Shown here one piece after another: positions 44,715-54,492 of a stretch of DNA of 64,000 nt (the stretch's first letter is position 1; every line of letters starts with the position of its first letter). The position numbers were made by a program, and so were the translations under genes. Source of the stretch: Flavobacteriaceae bacterium (lineage in GTDB: Bacteria; Bacteroidota; Bacteroidia; Flavobacteriales; Weeksellaceae); NCBI GenBank assembly GCA_030538275.1, contig JAUNUH010000009.1:15399-79398 (forward strand), read 5' to 3'. Below the pieces are notes generated by a model. That model was given only the letters and a program-made list of their open reading frames with translations, was not told where the DNA came from and did no database searches.

Positions 44715-45891
44715 TCAGTTTTTTAGTTTCTAATTCTAATTCTTCTTTTGATTTTATTTGTCGACTTACACTCAAAATAATTCCGAATGCAAGACATGTA
44801 ATCCATAAACTGGTCCCACCATAACTAATCATGGGTAGGGGTTGGCCAGTAGTGGGGAACAAGCCTACAGCCACACCCATATTGATGATGGCTTGAAAAA
44901 TAATTGGAATTCCGACGGCAAAAACGACCAATGAGCCAAAATAAGTGTGTATCTTGGTGGCAATCAATATAATACGAAAGAGTACCAGCATAAACAAAAA
45001 TATTAGGAAAATTCCTCCAATAGAGCCGTATTCTTCTATAATTACGGCATAAATGAAATCTGATGAAGCTTGCGGCAATGTATGTTTAATAGCACTCTTG
45101 CCTGGCCCTTTACCAAATTGGCCTCCTTCTACAATTGCCGCTTTGGCATTGGTTTCTTGCCATTCCTCCAGGCTGTTATCGGATGGATTGGTGAATCGTT
45201 CAATGCGGTTTTTCCAGGTATTAACACGATGTGAGGGAAGTTTTTCGCTATGATTCATAGCGATATAAATAAAAATTCCCCCGGCAATTATGATAGAAAA
45301 ACCAATTACAGCCAGGTATTTAATTGGATATCCGCCGATAAACAACAAAATCATTACCATGGCAAACAAAATTACCGCCGTAGAACCATTAGCAGGAAAA
45401 ATCAATGCAATTACTATAAAAACCGGTAGAAGTAAATACACCAAGGTTTCTGCAAACGCAACTTTTTTGTTACGAATTAGTGTTAAATATCGTGCAACAT
45501 AAACCATTAACACAACACCCGCTAGGGTAGAGGTTTGTATTGTGAGCGGTATTCCGGGGATTTTTAACCATCTGGAAGCATTTGCGCCATCCACGGTTGT
45601 GTTTTGAAAAAGAGTCCAAATCAGTAAAATTATTATAATCGGCATTGCTATTACAGCCATGCCGCCAATGTACTTGTAATCAATCATTTGCATCGAGAAC
45701 AAAATGATTAATCCGACAATCAAAAAGGCAAATTGCTTCCCAAATTGTCCAAATACGGTTCCTGTTTGAGCTGCATATTCTATGCTGGAACTTGCAGAAA
45801 AACCTGGCAGTAACGAAAAAATAGCCAAAAGCATGATGAATGCTAATAGATATTTGTCGCCAACTAATATTTTCTGAAAGAAATTTTTCAA
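44686..45891 (-). CDS. ftsW: Peptidoglycan polymerase/flippase FtsW (SEDS)
   Basis: SEDS-family membrane protein that polymerises glycan strands with the cognate class B PBP. 401 residues with about ten membrane spans. Typical segments: MQMIDYKYIGGMAVIAMP, WLKIPGIPLTIQTSTLAGVVLMVYVARYL, GKGPGKSAIKHTLPQASSDFIYAVIIEEYG (the conserved extracellular loop), and ATTGQPLPMISYGGTS-like FPTTGQPLPMISYGGTSLW near the end. It lies between murD and murG in the usual order. Confidence 0.95.
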   Translation of the reverse strand: MKNFFQKILVGDKYLLAFIMLLAIFSLLPGFSASSSIEYAAQTGTVFGQFGKQFAFLIVGLIILFSMQMIDYKYIGGMAVIAMPIIIILLIWTLFQNTTVDGANASRWLKIPGIPLTIQTSTLAGVVLMVYVARYLTLIRNKKVAFAETLVYLLLPVFIVIALIFPANGSTAVILFAMVMILLFIGGYPIKYLAVIGFSIIIAGGIFIYIAMNHSEKLPSHRVNTWKNRIERFTNPSDNSLEEWQETNAKAAIVEGGQFGKGPGKSAIKHTLPQASSDFIYAVIIEEYGSIGGIFLIFLFMLVLFRIILIATKIHTYFGSLVVFAVGIPIIFQAIINMGVAVGLFPTTGQPLPMISYGGTSLWITCLAFGIILSVSRQIKSKEELELETKKLSEEIIQDIA

Positions 45892-45897
45892 AACAAT

Positions 45898-47232
45898 TTA
45901 TAATTTTTTTACTTCTTCTTTAAACATTTTACCTCTGTGTTCATAATTTTCAAATAAATCAAAACTTGCACATGCTGGGGAAAGCAAAACGGTATCACCA
46001 TTTTTTCCCAATAGATAAGCCGTGTTTACCGCATCGCGCATATTATCAGTTTCTATTATCTGATCGATATAGGGACTAAATGTTTGTACAATTTTGGAAT
46101 TATCCAGCCCCAAACAAACAATAGCTTTTACCTTTTTCTTGACATATGGAATGAGTGTTGAATAATCATTTCCCTTGTCTTTTCCGCCTACAATCCAAAC
46201 GGTGGGTGTTGTCATACTATCTAAAGCATAAAATACAGAATTCACATTTGTGGCTTTGGAATCATTGATAAATTGAATTCCATGAACTTTTAATACTTTT
46301 TCTAATCGATGTTCTACGGCATCAAAATCAATTAAACTGTCTTGCATAGCTTTTTTTCTGATTTTAAAAATATTTGCCGTAAGCGCACTGGCCAGAGAAT
46401 TAGACACGTTGTGTTTTCCCATGAGCGCAATTTCCTCTACCTTCATTGTAAATTTATCTGGATAATTAATGTTAAAATTGATATCATCTGCATAAGCAGC
46501 TTGGGTCTCGTCTTTTAAAGAGAAACCGAGTTTTTTAGCCAAAATACCTTTGGTTTTAATAATTTCATTGGTGATTTCATCATCAGCGTTGTAAATAAAA
46601 AATTCATCACTGCTTTGATTTTCTGAAATTCTGAATTTGGCATCAGCATAGGCTTTTAGGCTGAATGCATATTCGTCCAAATGGTCGGGTGTAATATTGA
46701 GTAATACAGAAATAAACGGCTTAAAAGATTCAATATCATCTAATTGAAAACTGCTTATTTCTAGAATAAATACATCATATTTTTCTTGTTCAAGCACGAG
46801 TTTGGCAAAACTATGTCCTATGTTTCCACCCAAACCAACTCTATAGCCATCATTTTCAAACATATGCGCTATCAAAGATGTAGTGGTGGTTTTCCCGTTA
46901 CTTCCTGTGATGGCAATTATTTTTTTATCAGTAAATCGAGAGGCAAATTCAATTTCAGATACTACAGGAATTCCTTTTGCACGTATTTTTGCAATAATTG
47001 CTGCCTTTTTTGGTACTCCAGGGCTTTTAATCACTAGATTCGCATTGAGAATTTGCGCTTCAGTATGCTTTCCCGTCTCATAAGAAATTTGATTTTTTTG
47101 TAAAAATTCTTCGTGTTCAGGCTGTAAATTGCCAAAATCAGATAGAAAAACATCAAAATCCCTGTCTTTTGCCAACAATGCTGCGCCTGTACCGCTTTCT
47201 CCACCTCCTAATATGACAATTCTTTCGCGCAT
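45898..47232 (-). CDS. murD: UDP-N-acetylmuramoyl-L-alanine--D-glutamate ligase
   Basis: Adds D-glutamate to UDP-MurNAc-L-Ala. 444 residues: N-terminal ILGGGESGTGAALLAKDRDFDVFLSD, ATP loop GSNGKTTTT at 110-118, LEISSFQLDDIESFKP, LNITPDHLDEY and INDSKATNVNSVFYALD. The last motif (DSKATN) is MurD-specific. Six bases upstream of the ftsW start codon. Confidence 0.96.
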   Translation of the reverse strand: MRERIVILGGGESGTGAALLAKDRDFDVFLSDFGNLQPEHEEFLQKNQISYETGKHTEAQILNANLVIKSPGVPKKAAIIAKIRAKGIPVVSEIEFASRFTDKKIIAITGSNGKTTTTSLIAHMFENDGYRVGLGGNIGHSFAKLVLEQEKYDVFILEISSFQLDDIESFKPFISVLLNITPDHLDEYAFSLKAYADAKFRISENQSSDEFFIYNADDEITNEIIKTKGILAKKLGFSLKDETQAAYADDINFNINYPDKFTMKVEEIALMGKHNVSNSLASALTANIFKIRKKAMQDSLIDFDAVEHRLEKVLKVHGIQFINDSKATNVNSVFYALDSMTTPTVWIVGGKDKGNDYSTLIPYVKKKVKAIVCLGLDNSKIVQTFSPYIDQIIETDNMRDAVNTAYLLGKNGDTVLLSPACASFDLFENYEHRGKMFKEEVKKL

Positions 47233-47233
47233 A

Positions 47234-48466
47234 TTATCTGATTTTTAAGGTTAAAATTGAAATCACAGCCAGCATAAATCCTATGATAAGAAAACGATTT
47301 ACGATTTTACTTTCATGGTATTTTTTTAACTGAAAATGATGGTGAAGGGGTGACATCAAGAATATTCGCTTACCTGTTCCGAATTTTTTTCGAGTATATT
47401 TGAAGTAAGAAACCTGAACCATTACAGAAAGACTCTCTGCCATGAATATTCCACACAAAATTGGCAATAATAGTTCCTTTCGTACAATAATGGCAATGAC
47501 TGCAATGAGCCCACCAATGGTTAAACTACCGGTATCACCCATGAAAATTTGCGCAGGATATGTGTTGTACCAAAGGAATCCAATCAATGCGCCTATAAAG
47601 GCTCCAGAAAAAATCATTACTTCCTCGGCATTTGGTATATACATGATGTCCAGGTAATTAGAGAAAATAAAATTTCCTGACACCCATGCAAATAGAGCCA
47701 AAGCACCCATAATTATGACCGAGGAACCTGCTGCCAATCCGTCTATACCATCTGTTAAATTAGCCCCGTTGGATACTGCAGTAATGATAAAAATTACAAT
47801 CGGAATAAAAATTAACCAACCATAATTTTTGGCATCTTTTGGTGACAGCCAAAAAAGTAAAGAATCATAATTCAACTCGTTGTTTTTGAAAAATGGAATA
47901 GTTGTTTTATTGGATTTGGCGGCAGGTTTGAATAATTTATCCGAACTTACAATTCTTTCTGTACGATCAATAGGTTCTGCAATTTTTTCTCTAATTTGAA
48001 TTCCATCATGAAAATACATAATGCCGCCAACAATCAAGCCTAAACCCACTTGACCCAATACTTTGAATTTCCCGTGAAGGCCTACTTTATTTTTTCGGAA
48101 ATATTTTAAATAATCATCCAAAAATCCGATAATTCCCATCCATATTGTGGAAATCAACAAAATGACGATGTATATATTGTTGAGTTTAGCAAAAAGCAAA
48201 ACAGGGATTATGGTAGAAAGAATTATGATGATGCCACCCATGGTAGGCGTGCCTTCTTTTTCTTTTTGGCCAGCCAAACCAAGGTCGCGTACAATTTCAC
48301 CGTATTGTTTTTGCCTCAGATAATTGATGATTCGCTTGCCCCAGAAAAGAGCGATGAGCAAAGAAGAAATTACGGTAATCGCCGCTCTGAAGGTTGTAGA
48401 ACGAATCATATTGATTCCGGGGATATCAAAAAAATCGCTCAAAAACTCAATCAAATGGTACAGCAT
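47234..48466 (-). CDS. mraY: Phospho-MurNAc-pentapeptide transferase MraY
   Basis: Membrane enzyme that makes lipid I from UDP-MurNAc-pentapeptide and undecaprenyl phosphate. 410 residues, about ten membrane spans. Motifs: [17 protein letters not shown], the catalytic [33 protein letters not shown] and [14 protein letters not shown]; the late [23 protein letters not shown] carries the conserved histidines. A hydrophilic insertion of about 50 residues (near 165-215) is longer than in the E. coli protein. Confidence 0.97.
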   Translation of the reverse strand: MLYHLIEFLSDFFDIPGINMIRSTTFRAAITVISSLLIALFWGKRIINYLRQKQYGEIVRDLGLAGQKEKEGTPTMGGIIIILSTIIPVLLFAKLNNIYIVILLISTIWMGIIGFLDDYLKYFRKNKVGLHGKFKVLGQVGLGLIVGGIMYFHDGIQIREKIAEPIDRTERIVSSDKLFKPAAKSNKTTIPFFKNNELNYDSLLFWLSPKDAKNYGWLIFIPIVIFIITAVSNGANLTDGIDGLAAGSSVIIMGALALFAWVSGNFIFSNYLDIMYIPNAEEVMIFSGAFIGALIGFLWYNTYPAQIFMGDTGSLTIGGLIAVIAIIVRKELLLPILCGIFMAESLSVMVQVSYFKYTRKKFGTGKRIFLMSPLHHHFQLKKYHESKIVNRFLIIGFMLAVISILTLKIR

Positions 48467-48468
48467 AG

Positions 48469-49929
48469 TTATTTGTTTAGGTTATTAGCAGTTTCCATGG
48501 CAATTTGTAAATCATCAAAAGGATATTTTGTCCCTTTTATTTCCTGGTATGTTTCGTGTCCTTTTCCAGCAATCAAAATAATATCACCTTTATTGGCGAG
48601 TTGAAAAGCTGTTTTTATAGCCTCACGTCGGTCGGTAATTTTCAAATATCGATTATAGTATTGTGGCTGAACGCCTTTTATCATATCTTCTAAAATTTCA
48701 TCGGGATTTTCACTTCTTGGATTATCTGATGTGAAAATAGTCTGATCTGCCTTTGAAACTGCTGCATGAGCCATTTCTGGGCGTTTTGTTTTGTCGCGAT
48801 CACCGCCGCAACCCACCACTACCAATAGTTTTTCGTTACGGGTTCTTATGTTTTGAATAGTATCAATTACGTTTTCGAGCGCATCTGGCGTGTGAGCATA
48901 ATCTACAATGGCTACGATGCCGTTTGCGGTAGTGAATGTTTCAAAACGTCCAGCAACATTCGTTAAGAAACTTAGAGATGTTAAAACTTCTTCGTCTTTC
49001 CAGCCCAACATTTGCGAAATGGCATATACCAAAAGTAAATTTGATGCGTTGAAAGTTCCCACCAAGGTAGTCCAGAACTCTTTGTCATTGAATCGTAATT
49101 GCATTCCATGAAATTGGTTTTCAATTACTTTTCCTTTAAAATCTGCTTGGGTTTTCAGCGCGTAAGATAACTTTTTGGCAGGCGTATTCTGTAACATCAC
49201 CAATCCGTTTCTATCGTCCAAATTGGTTACAGCAAAGGCCTTGCTACTTAAATCATCGAAAAATTTCTTTTTTACTTCGATATAATTTTTGAAGGTATGG
49301 TGGTAATCGAGGTGGTCATGCGTTATATTGGTGAATCCTGCACCAGTGAATTTCAAACCAGCAATTCTATGTTGATCGATTCCATGTGAGCTTACTTCCA
49401 TAAAGGCGTATTCACAACCCGTTTTCACAGCTTCTGACAATATTCGGTTGATTTCGAGAATGTCTGGAGTGGTGTGTGTAGAAGGGATTTCTTCTGAATG
49501 AATTTTTATTTTAATTGTAGAAATTAATACAGATTTGAAACCTAGTTTTTCGCTCAATTCATATAAGAGAGTTGTGGTTGTAGTCTTCCCATTGGTGCCA
49601 GTAATTCCGATTAATTTTAAATTTTCGGATGGATTTTGATAAAAGTTAGCCGCCAGAATTCCAAGTGAAACCGCTGTGTTTTTCACACAGATATATGTTA
49701 CATTTTCAGCTAATTGATTGGGAAAATGTTCGCAAACAATTGTTGATGCGCCTTTTTCTATAGCATTAGAAATGAAAAGATGTCCATCTGCCTGGGTTCC
49801 CACTACCGCTATGAACATATCTCCTCGCTTCACTTTGCGTGAATCAAAGTGCAAGTCATTGACTTCTCGATCGGTAGTCCCGACGATATCTATGAGCTCA
49901 ACACGGTATAGTATATCTTTTAATTTCAT
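48469..49929 (-). CDS. murE: UDP-N-acetylmuramoyl-tripeptide synthetase MurE
   Basis: Adds the third stem residue. 486 residues: [20 protein letters not shown]-terminal motif, ATP loop GTNGKTTTT at 111-119, [32 protein letters not shown], and [13 protein letters not shown] near 410, the DNPR motif that indicates meso-diaminopimelate rather than lysine. asd in this window feeds that precursor. It overlaps the ftsI stop codon by 4 bases (ATGA). Confidence 0.96.
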   Translation of the reverse strand: MKLKDILYRVELIDIVGTTDREVNDLHFDSRKVKRGDMFIAVVGTQADGHLFISNAIEKGASTIVCEHFPNQLAENVTYICVKNTAVSLGILAANFYQNPSENLKLIGITGTNGKTTTTTLLYELSEKLGFKSVLISTIKIKIHSEEIPSTHTTPDILEINRILSEAVKTGCEYAFMEVSSHGIDQHRIAGLKFTGAGFTNITHDHLDYHHTFKNYIEVKKKFFDDLSSKAFAVTNLDDRNGLVMLQNTPAKKLSYALKTQADFKGKVIENQFHGMQLRFNDKEFWTTLVGTFNASNLLLVYAISQMLGWKDEEVLTSLSFLTNVAGRFETFTTANGIVAIVDYAHTPDALENVIDTIQNIRTRNEKLLVVVGCGGDRDKTKRPEMAHAAVSKADQTIFTSDNPRSENPDEILEDMIKGVQPQYYNRYLKITDRREAIKTAFQLANKGDIILIAGKGHETYQEIKGTKYPFDDLQIAMETANNLNK

Positions 49930-51911
49930 GAATTATCTAATTCTAAATGTAAAGTTTGGTTTTTGGTAAATTTTGTTCCAGGTGCTATAGATTGGCTTAT
50001 GACTTTACCTACACCGGTATATCGAATTTTCAAACCCATATTTTCCAATACAGGAATTACTTCATATCCTTTTTGACCCATTAAATCTGGGATGGTATTG
50101 TTTCCATATTTAATTTCAAAAGGTTTTTTATTGGGTTTTGGCTTAGAAATTTGTAATGAATCAGGGATGTAATACGGCTTGGGTGTACTCACAAATACAT
50201 GTTCCATCAAGGCCTGAAACACAGGTCCAGCGACTGTAGAGCCATAAATTCCTTTTTGCCGTGATGGTTTGTGAACTACTACAATTACGGAATACTTGGG
50301 GTCATCTGTCGGGAAATAGCCACAAAAAGAAGCTCTATATTGAATGGCTTGATCTTTTTTCCAATATTCTACTCTAGCTGTACCCGTTTTGCCTGCAGCG
50401 GTATAATGTTCGTTATAAAAAGCTCTACCTGTTCCATTTTGCACAACTCCTTTGAGCATGTTTTGCATTTTTTTAATGGTAGAATCAGAAGCCATTTTCT
50501 TTACACGAATTTCTGGTTCGAACTTACTTATCAATTCTCCTCTTTTTCTGATTTCTTTCACAAAAAGAGGCTTCAGCATCACACCGTTATTGGCAATACC
50601 ATTATAGAATGTAAGAATTTGTAAGGGTGTTAATTTACTCTCATATCCAAACGAAATTGATGAAAGCGTAAGCCTACTCCAGGATTTGTCTTCGGGGCTT
50701 GGAATATAAGGCATGGCTTCACCAGGGATATCCACGCCTAAGGGTTGGTCTAGCTTCCAACGGTCTTTTATGAATTTCATAAATCCTTTGGGCTTTTTCT
50801 GCCAAATGTCTGTTACTACTTTGGCCGTACCAATATTCGAGGATTTTTCCAGAACCTGTTTCACATCTATCTTTCCATAACCTCTAGAATCAGAAATACT
50901 GCGGCCAAAAAGATTGACACGTCCTCCACCGGTATTTACCAATGTCATTGTATCCACTTCTCCAGACTCCAATGCGGCTAGTAGTGACATCGCCTTTATC
51001 GTAGAACCCGGCTCTGTGGCTGCACCTACAGCAAAATTTTGAATATCGGCATAATTTCCGTCTTCCAATCTGGTAAGGTTGGCAATTGCCTTCACTTCTC
51101 CTGTTTTCACCTCCATTACTACGACAGATCCATAAACAGCTTCGTATTCAACCAATTGTTGATATAGCGTATTGTAGGCGATGTTTTGCATGCCGATATC
51201 TATAGTAGTAACTACATCTAGACCTTCTTCGGCATCTATTTCTGTAGAAACATTGATGGGGCGCCAGTTTCCGCCTCCCATTCTTTGCTCTAGGCGTTTA
51301 CCATTTTTACCAGCCAGTAAATCGTTGTAGGCACCTTCAAGCCCCACCTTCAAGGTGTCGCCTTTTACATATCCCAATGTGCGTGCACCAATATCTTTTA
51401 CAGATCTTTCACGAATCAATTTATCTTCAACTATAAAGCCGCCTTTGATTTGCCCTTCAGAAAAGATAGGAAAGGATTTGATTCGGTTTAATTGCTGAAA
51501 AGTTAGATTTTTGGCAATTCGCACATATTGTTTTTGATTTGCTTTAGCTTGTAAAATGGTTTTGGCATATTCTTTTGCCGGACCGCCTAGCATTTTTTCC
51601 AAGGAATCTGCCAGCGCATTCAAATGCTGGTCTATTAATTCCTGTTTCATGGCTTTACCGTCTATTGCAATATCATAATGCCTAACAGAGGTAGCCAATA
51701 AACTACCATCGGCCGCATATAAATTTCCACGTTGTGCAGGGATTTCTGCCTCTCGGAAATTGGTTCGCTGTGCAAATTCTGCAAAACGAGCACGCTCGGC
51801 GGGGTCAGCTTGTAGGGTTATCAATTTATATATGATTCCCATGGCCATCACCACCAATACTATGCTCACTGCATATCCTTTGATTAATATTTCATTTTTA
51901 TGATTAATCAT
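49926..51911 (-). CDS. ftsI: Division transpeptidase FtsI/PBP with PASTA domain
   Basis: Class B penicillin-binding protein that crosslinks septal peptidoglycan. 661 residues: cytoplasmic tail, one membrane span (about 11-30), PBP dimer domain (50-220; PAQRGNLYAADGSLLA), transpeptidase domain (about 250-580) with S303-T-I-K306, SSN at 357-359 and KTGT at 508-511. A single PASTA domain closes the chain (about 600-661: NTIPDLMGQKGYEVIPVLENMGLKI...). It is one of the later cell-wall cluster genes, starting 8 bases inside ftsL. Confidence 0.96.
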   Translation of the reverse strand: MINHKNEILIKGYAVSIVLVVMAMGIIYKLITLQADPAERARFAEFAQRTNFREAEIPAQRGNLYAADGSLLATSVRHYDIAIDGKAMKQELIDQHLNALADSLEKMLGGPAKEYAKTILQAKANQKQYVRIAKNLTFQQLNRIKSFPIFSEGQIKGGFIVEDKLIRERSVKDIGARTLGYVKGDTLKVGLEGAYNDLLAGKNGKRLEQRMGGGNWRPINVSTEIDAEEGLDVVTTIDIGMQNIAYNTLYQQLVEYEAVYGSVVVMEVKTGEVKAIANLTRLEDGNYADIQNFAVGAATEPGSTIKAMSLLAALESGEVDTMTLVNTGGGRVNLFGRSISDSRGYGKIDVKQVLEKSSNIGTAKVVTDIWQKKPKGFMKFIKDRWKLDQPLGVDIPGEAMPYIPSPEDKSWSRLTLSSISFGYESKLTPLQILTFYNGIANNGVMLKPLFVKEIRKRGELISKFEPEIRVKKMASDSTIKKMQNMLKGVVQNGTGRAFYNEHYTAAGKTGTARVEYWKKDQAIQYRASFCGYFPTDDPKYSVIVVVHKPSRQKGIYGSTVAGPVFQALMEHVFVSTPKPYYIPDSLQISKPKPNKKPFEIKYGNNTIPDLMGQKGYEVIPVLENMGLKIRYTGVGKVISQSIAPGTKFTKNQTLHLELDNS

Positions 51912-52236
51912 GGCTTTGAATCAAAATGGGTTGGATATTTGATTTTTTGATACTGTCAATAGCAACTTTCTCTGCAACAAATGATTCCATTTGGCTTTGC
52001 ATTAAGTCTTTATGTATGTCTGAATATTCTGATTTTAAATCAGAAACTTCTCTTTGCAGTTTTCTAATTTCAATTACTTTTTTATCAGCCCAATGTGAGC
52101 TACTAATGCTTATAAAAGCCAAAACAGCCAGAAAGAATACAAATCGCCAATTGTTGAACGAGCCTTCTTCTACTAGAAATTTCCCTTTTAGGATATCTTT
52201 TATAGATATATTGGATTTATTTTTTTTCTTCGGCAT
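51904..52236 (-). CDS. ftsL: FtsL-like division protein
   Basis: Small bitopic protein of 110 residues: basic cytoplasmic N-terminus (MPKKKNKSNIS), one membrane span (about 31-49: VFFLAVLAFISISSSHW), then a periplasmic coiled coil (KVIEIRKLQREVSDLKSEYSDIHKDLMQSQMESFVAEKV). This matches FtsL by size, topology and position between rsmH and ftsI; sequence similarity to E. coli FtsL is not visible by eye. It overlaps rsmH by 20 bases. Confidence 0.82.
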   Translation of the reverse strand: MPKKKNKSNISIKDILKGKFLVEEGSFNNWRFVFFLAVLAFISISSSHWADKKVIEIRKLQREVSDLKSEYSDIHKDLMQSQMESFVAEKVAIDSIKKSNIQPILIQSHD

Positions 52237-53134
52237 GATTTCGAATTCCTACTCTTAATTTTGCACTCCTAGCACGCGGGTTTTTAGAAATTTCCGCTTC
52301 CTCTGCTACTATTACTTTTGATTGTAATGGTTCAAACGGCGCATACCAGCGTCCGTAAATATCTCTTTGAGGTTCTCCCTCAAATTTTCCATTCTTCAAA
52401 AACCTTTTTACCAATCGGTCTTCTAACGAATGATAAGAAATTACCACCAGTCGTCCATTGGGTTTGATGATGTCGATTGAAGAAAGTAACATTTCTTCCA
52501 AGGCTTTTAATTCATCATTTACTTCTATGCGCAATGCCTGAAATAATTGCGCAAAAATTTTATTTCTTCTGACTTCCGGAATTTTATGCTCAAAAAGTTT
52601 CTTTAAATCAGAAGTAGAAACTATTGGATTTTCTTTTCTGGCATGTACAATAATGTTGGCCCACTTTTTTGCGGCTCTTATTTCTCCATAATCAGCAAAA
52701 ATTCGTGCGATATCTTCCTCGTTGGCTTCATTTATTATTTTTGCCGCCGTTTGGTTTTGCTCCTGATTCATTCTCATATCAAGTTCGCCCTCAAATCGGG
52801 TTGAAAATCCTCTTTTGCCTGTGTCGAACTGATGAGAAGAAACTCCCAAATCTGCCAAAATCCCATCAATTTGTGTAATTCCTAAAAATCGCAATTGATT
52901 TTTAATATATCTAAAATTAGACATAATCAATTGAAAACGAGCGTCTTCTATTATGTTTTGTCTGGCATCAATGTCTTGGTCAAATGCAAATAATCTACCC
53001 GCAGGACTCAATCTTGACAAAATTTCTCTTGAATGTCCTCCGCCGCCAAAGGTGGCGTCTATGTATATTCCATCAGGATTCTGCACCAGCAAGTTAACGC
53101 TCTGCTGCAGCAAAACAGGCTCATGATATGTCAT
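52217..53134 (-). CDS. rsmH: 16S rRNA (cytosine(1402)-N(4))-methyltransferase
   Basis: Methylates C1402 of 16S rRNA. 305 residues from the ATG at 53134 (MTYHEPVLLQQSVN); an ATG four codons upstream is possible. Motifs: YIDATFGGGGHSREILSR (SAM binding), LFAFDQDIDA, GILADLGVSSHQFDTGKRGFSTRFEGELDMRMN and the late LVVISYHSLEDRLVKRFLKNG. The start lies inside the mraZ 3' end, so translation is coupled; mraZ and rsmH are the first pair of nearly all dcw clusters. Confidence 0.96.
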   Translation of the reverse strand: MTYHEPVLLQQSVNLLVQNPDGIYIDATFGGGGHSREILSRLSPAGRLFAFDQDIDARQNIIEDARFQLIMSNFRYIKNQLRFLGITQIDGILADLGVSSHQFDTGKRGFSTRFEGELDMRMNQEQNQTAAKIINEANEEDIARIFADYGEIRAAKKWANIIVHARKENPIVSTSDLKKLFEHKIPEVRRNKIFAQLFQALRIEVNDELKALEEMLLSSIDIIKPNGRLVVISYHSLEDRLVKRFLKNGKFEGEPQRDIYGRWYAPFEPLQSKVIVAEEAEISKNPRARSAKLRVGIRNHAEEKK

Positions 53135-53588
53135 CGTTGTCGTCATTACCCATTACTTGTTCTGCAAGCGCTGCAAAGTCTGCATCTTCGGTATTCACAG
53201 CATTTTCATACAACTTTTTGTCCCATATTTCGATAATATTAATGGCAGATGACACCACAATATCCTTGTCAATTTTGGCATAAGCAATCAAATCTTTGGC
53301 GATTTGAATTCGACCATTATTGTCGATTTCGACAGGTTTTACACCGGCAGAAAATCGACGTATAAATTCATTGTTTTTTTGTTTAAAACGGTTGAGTTTT
53401 CCTACCTGCTGCATTACAATATTCCATTCGCTCATGGGATAGAGTTCCAAACAGGGTTGAAAAACGGATCTTTTCAGAATAAATCCTTGTTCTGCAGCTT
53501 CACCTAATTGTTTGCGCAAGCTCATGGGTAGTGCTAGACGCCCTTTAGCATCAACTTTGCACTCGTATGAACCGATGAGATTTAACAC
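53121..53588 (-). CDS. mraZ: Division/cell-wall operon regulator MraZ
   Basis: DNA-binding AbrB-like protein of about 155 residues that represses its own dcw cluster in E. coli. Two SpoVT/AbrB repeats: LNLIGSYECKVDAKGRLALPMSLRKQL (1-27) and AGVKPVEIDNNGRIQIAKDLIAYAKI (about 83-108). The start is at GTG (53586-53588), where family members read M-L-N-L-I-G; TTG (53592-53594) is the alternative, and no ATG is available. The direct repeats at 53621-53660 are its likely operator. Confidence 0.93.
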   Translation of the reverse strand: MLNLIGSYECKVDAKGRLALPMSLRKQLGEAAEQGFILKRSVFQPCLELYPMSEWNIVMQQVGKLNRFKQKNNEFIRRFSAGVKPVEIDNNGRIQIAKDLIAYAKIDKDIVVSSAINIIEIWDKKLYENAVNTEDADFAALAEQVMGNDDNDDIS

Positions 53589-53605
53589 AACCAATTAATT
53601 TTCTT

Positions 53606-53613
53606 CAAAAATA
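53606..53613 (-). promoter_or_regulatory. -7 promoter box for the mraZ-ftsZ cluster
   Basis: TATTTTTG on the minus strand, 17 bases before the GTG start. It lies immediately downstream of the repeat array at 53621-53660, so a bound protein there would block polymerase. Confidence 0.45.
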
Positions 53614-53620
53614 GAAAACA

Positions 53621-53660
53621 AATCCAACATTCTCCCACATTTTACCACATTTTACCACAT
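53621..53660 (-). promoter_or_regulatory. Putative MraZ operator: four 10-bp direct repeats
   Basis: On the minus strand two identical units of ATGTGGTAAA (53641-53660) are followed by ATGTGGGAGA (53631-53640) and ATGTTGGATT (53621-53630), each exactly one 10-bp helical turn apart. E. coli MraZ binds three TGGGA repeats spaced five bases apart, also a 10-bp period, upstream of mraZ. The period, position and TGG core fit well. Binding here is inference. Confidence 0.7.
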
Positions 53661-53883
53661 TTGTTGAAAACTTTTATCAATCAAATGTTAAAATTCAATG
53701 AATTATAGTTGTAGAAATGAATGGTGGTTTGGTTTAAAATGATAATTAATTAACTGATTATCAGTGTATAAATCGTTTAATTACAGAATTTTGTGGTCGT
53801 TAATTAATGATTCTTTTTACGAAAAGAATTTTATTAAAGTAGAAATACCTTTGGCAGTTGGGGAAGAGGGTTTTTTTTAAATT

Positions 53884-54492
53884 TTAGAAGACGTCTTTGA
53901 GCTGCTCATTGAGTTTGGCAATATCAGATAGAATATTTTCTGCGCCTAATTTAGAAGTGGCAGAAGTGGTGTAGAAAGGTGGGAGAGATTCCCAAGATTT
54001 CAGCATTTCTGATTTATATTTCATCAGATTTTTTCCCAGTTTGGCTGAATTTAATTTATCAATTTTCGTCAATACAATAGAAAACGGAATTTGATTTTCG
54101 CCGAGAAATTTCATGAATTCCAAGTCGTTTTTAAGCGGCTCGTGCCGGCTGTCAACCAAGACAAATAAATTGATGAGATTTTTTCGGTTCAGGATATATT
54201 GGGTGATTAATTTGCCAAATTTATCTCTGTCTTTTTTAGAAACTTTGGCGTATCCATAGCCAGGCAAATCGACTAGATACCAACTTTCATTGATTAAAAA
54301 ATGATTGATAAGTTGTGTTTTCCCAGGTGTTGATGAGGTTTTGGCTAATTTTTTATTGTTGGTAAGCAGATTTATCAGGGATGATTTTCCTACATTGGAA
54401 CGGCCAATAAATGCATATTCGGGTATATTATCCGGGGGGCATTTGCTCCAATCGGTATTACTTTCGACAAAATTAGCCGTTTTAATCAGCAT
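53884..54492 (-). CDS. engB: Ribosome biogenesis GTP-binding protein EngB (YsxC/YihA)
   Basis: GTPase needed for 50S assembly. 202 residues; G1 GRSNVGKSS at 30-38, G3 DLPGYG at 75-80 (family-typical), G4 TKID near 141, and the late SATSKLGAENIL. The ATG at 54492 directly precedes the hydrolase stop at 54493 (one-base spacing), so it is the second gene of that transcript. The upstream division cluster is separated by 290 bases of regulatory and AT-rich DNA. Confidence 0.95.
   Translation of the reverse strand: MLIKTANFVESNTDWSKCPPDNIPEYAFIGRSNVGKSSLINLLTNNKKLAKTSSTPGKTQLINHFLINESWYLVDLPGYGYAKVSKKDRDKFGKLITQYILNRKNLINLFVLVDSRHEPLKNDLEFMKFLGENQIPFSIVLTKIDKLNSAKLGKNLMKYKSEMLKSWESLPPFYTTSATSKLGAENILSDIAKLNEQLKDVF

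Noticed and set aside
53621..53660. Possible CRISPR array or tandem-repeat minisatellite
   Set aside because: Units are 10 bp with no spacers, and they sit directly at the mraZ promoter, so an operator explains them better.
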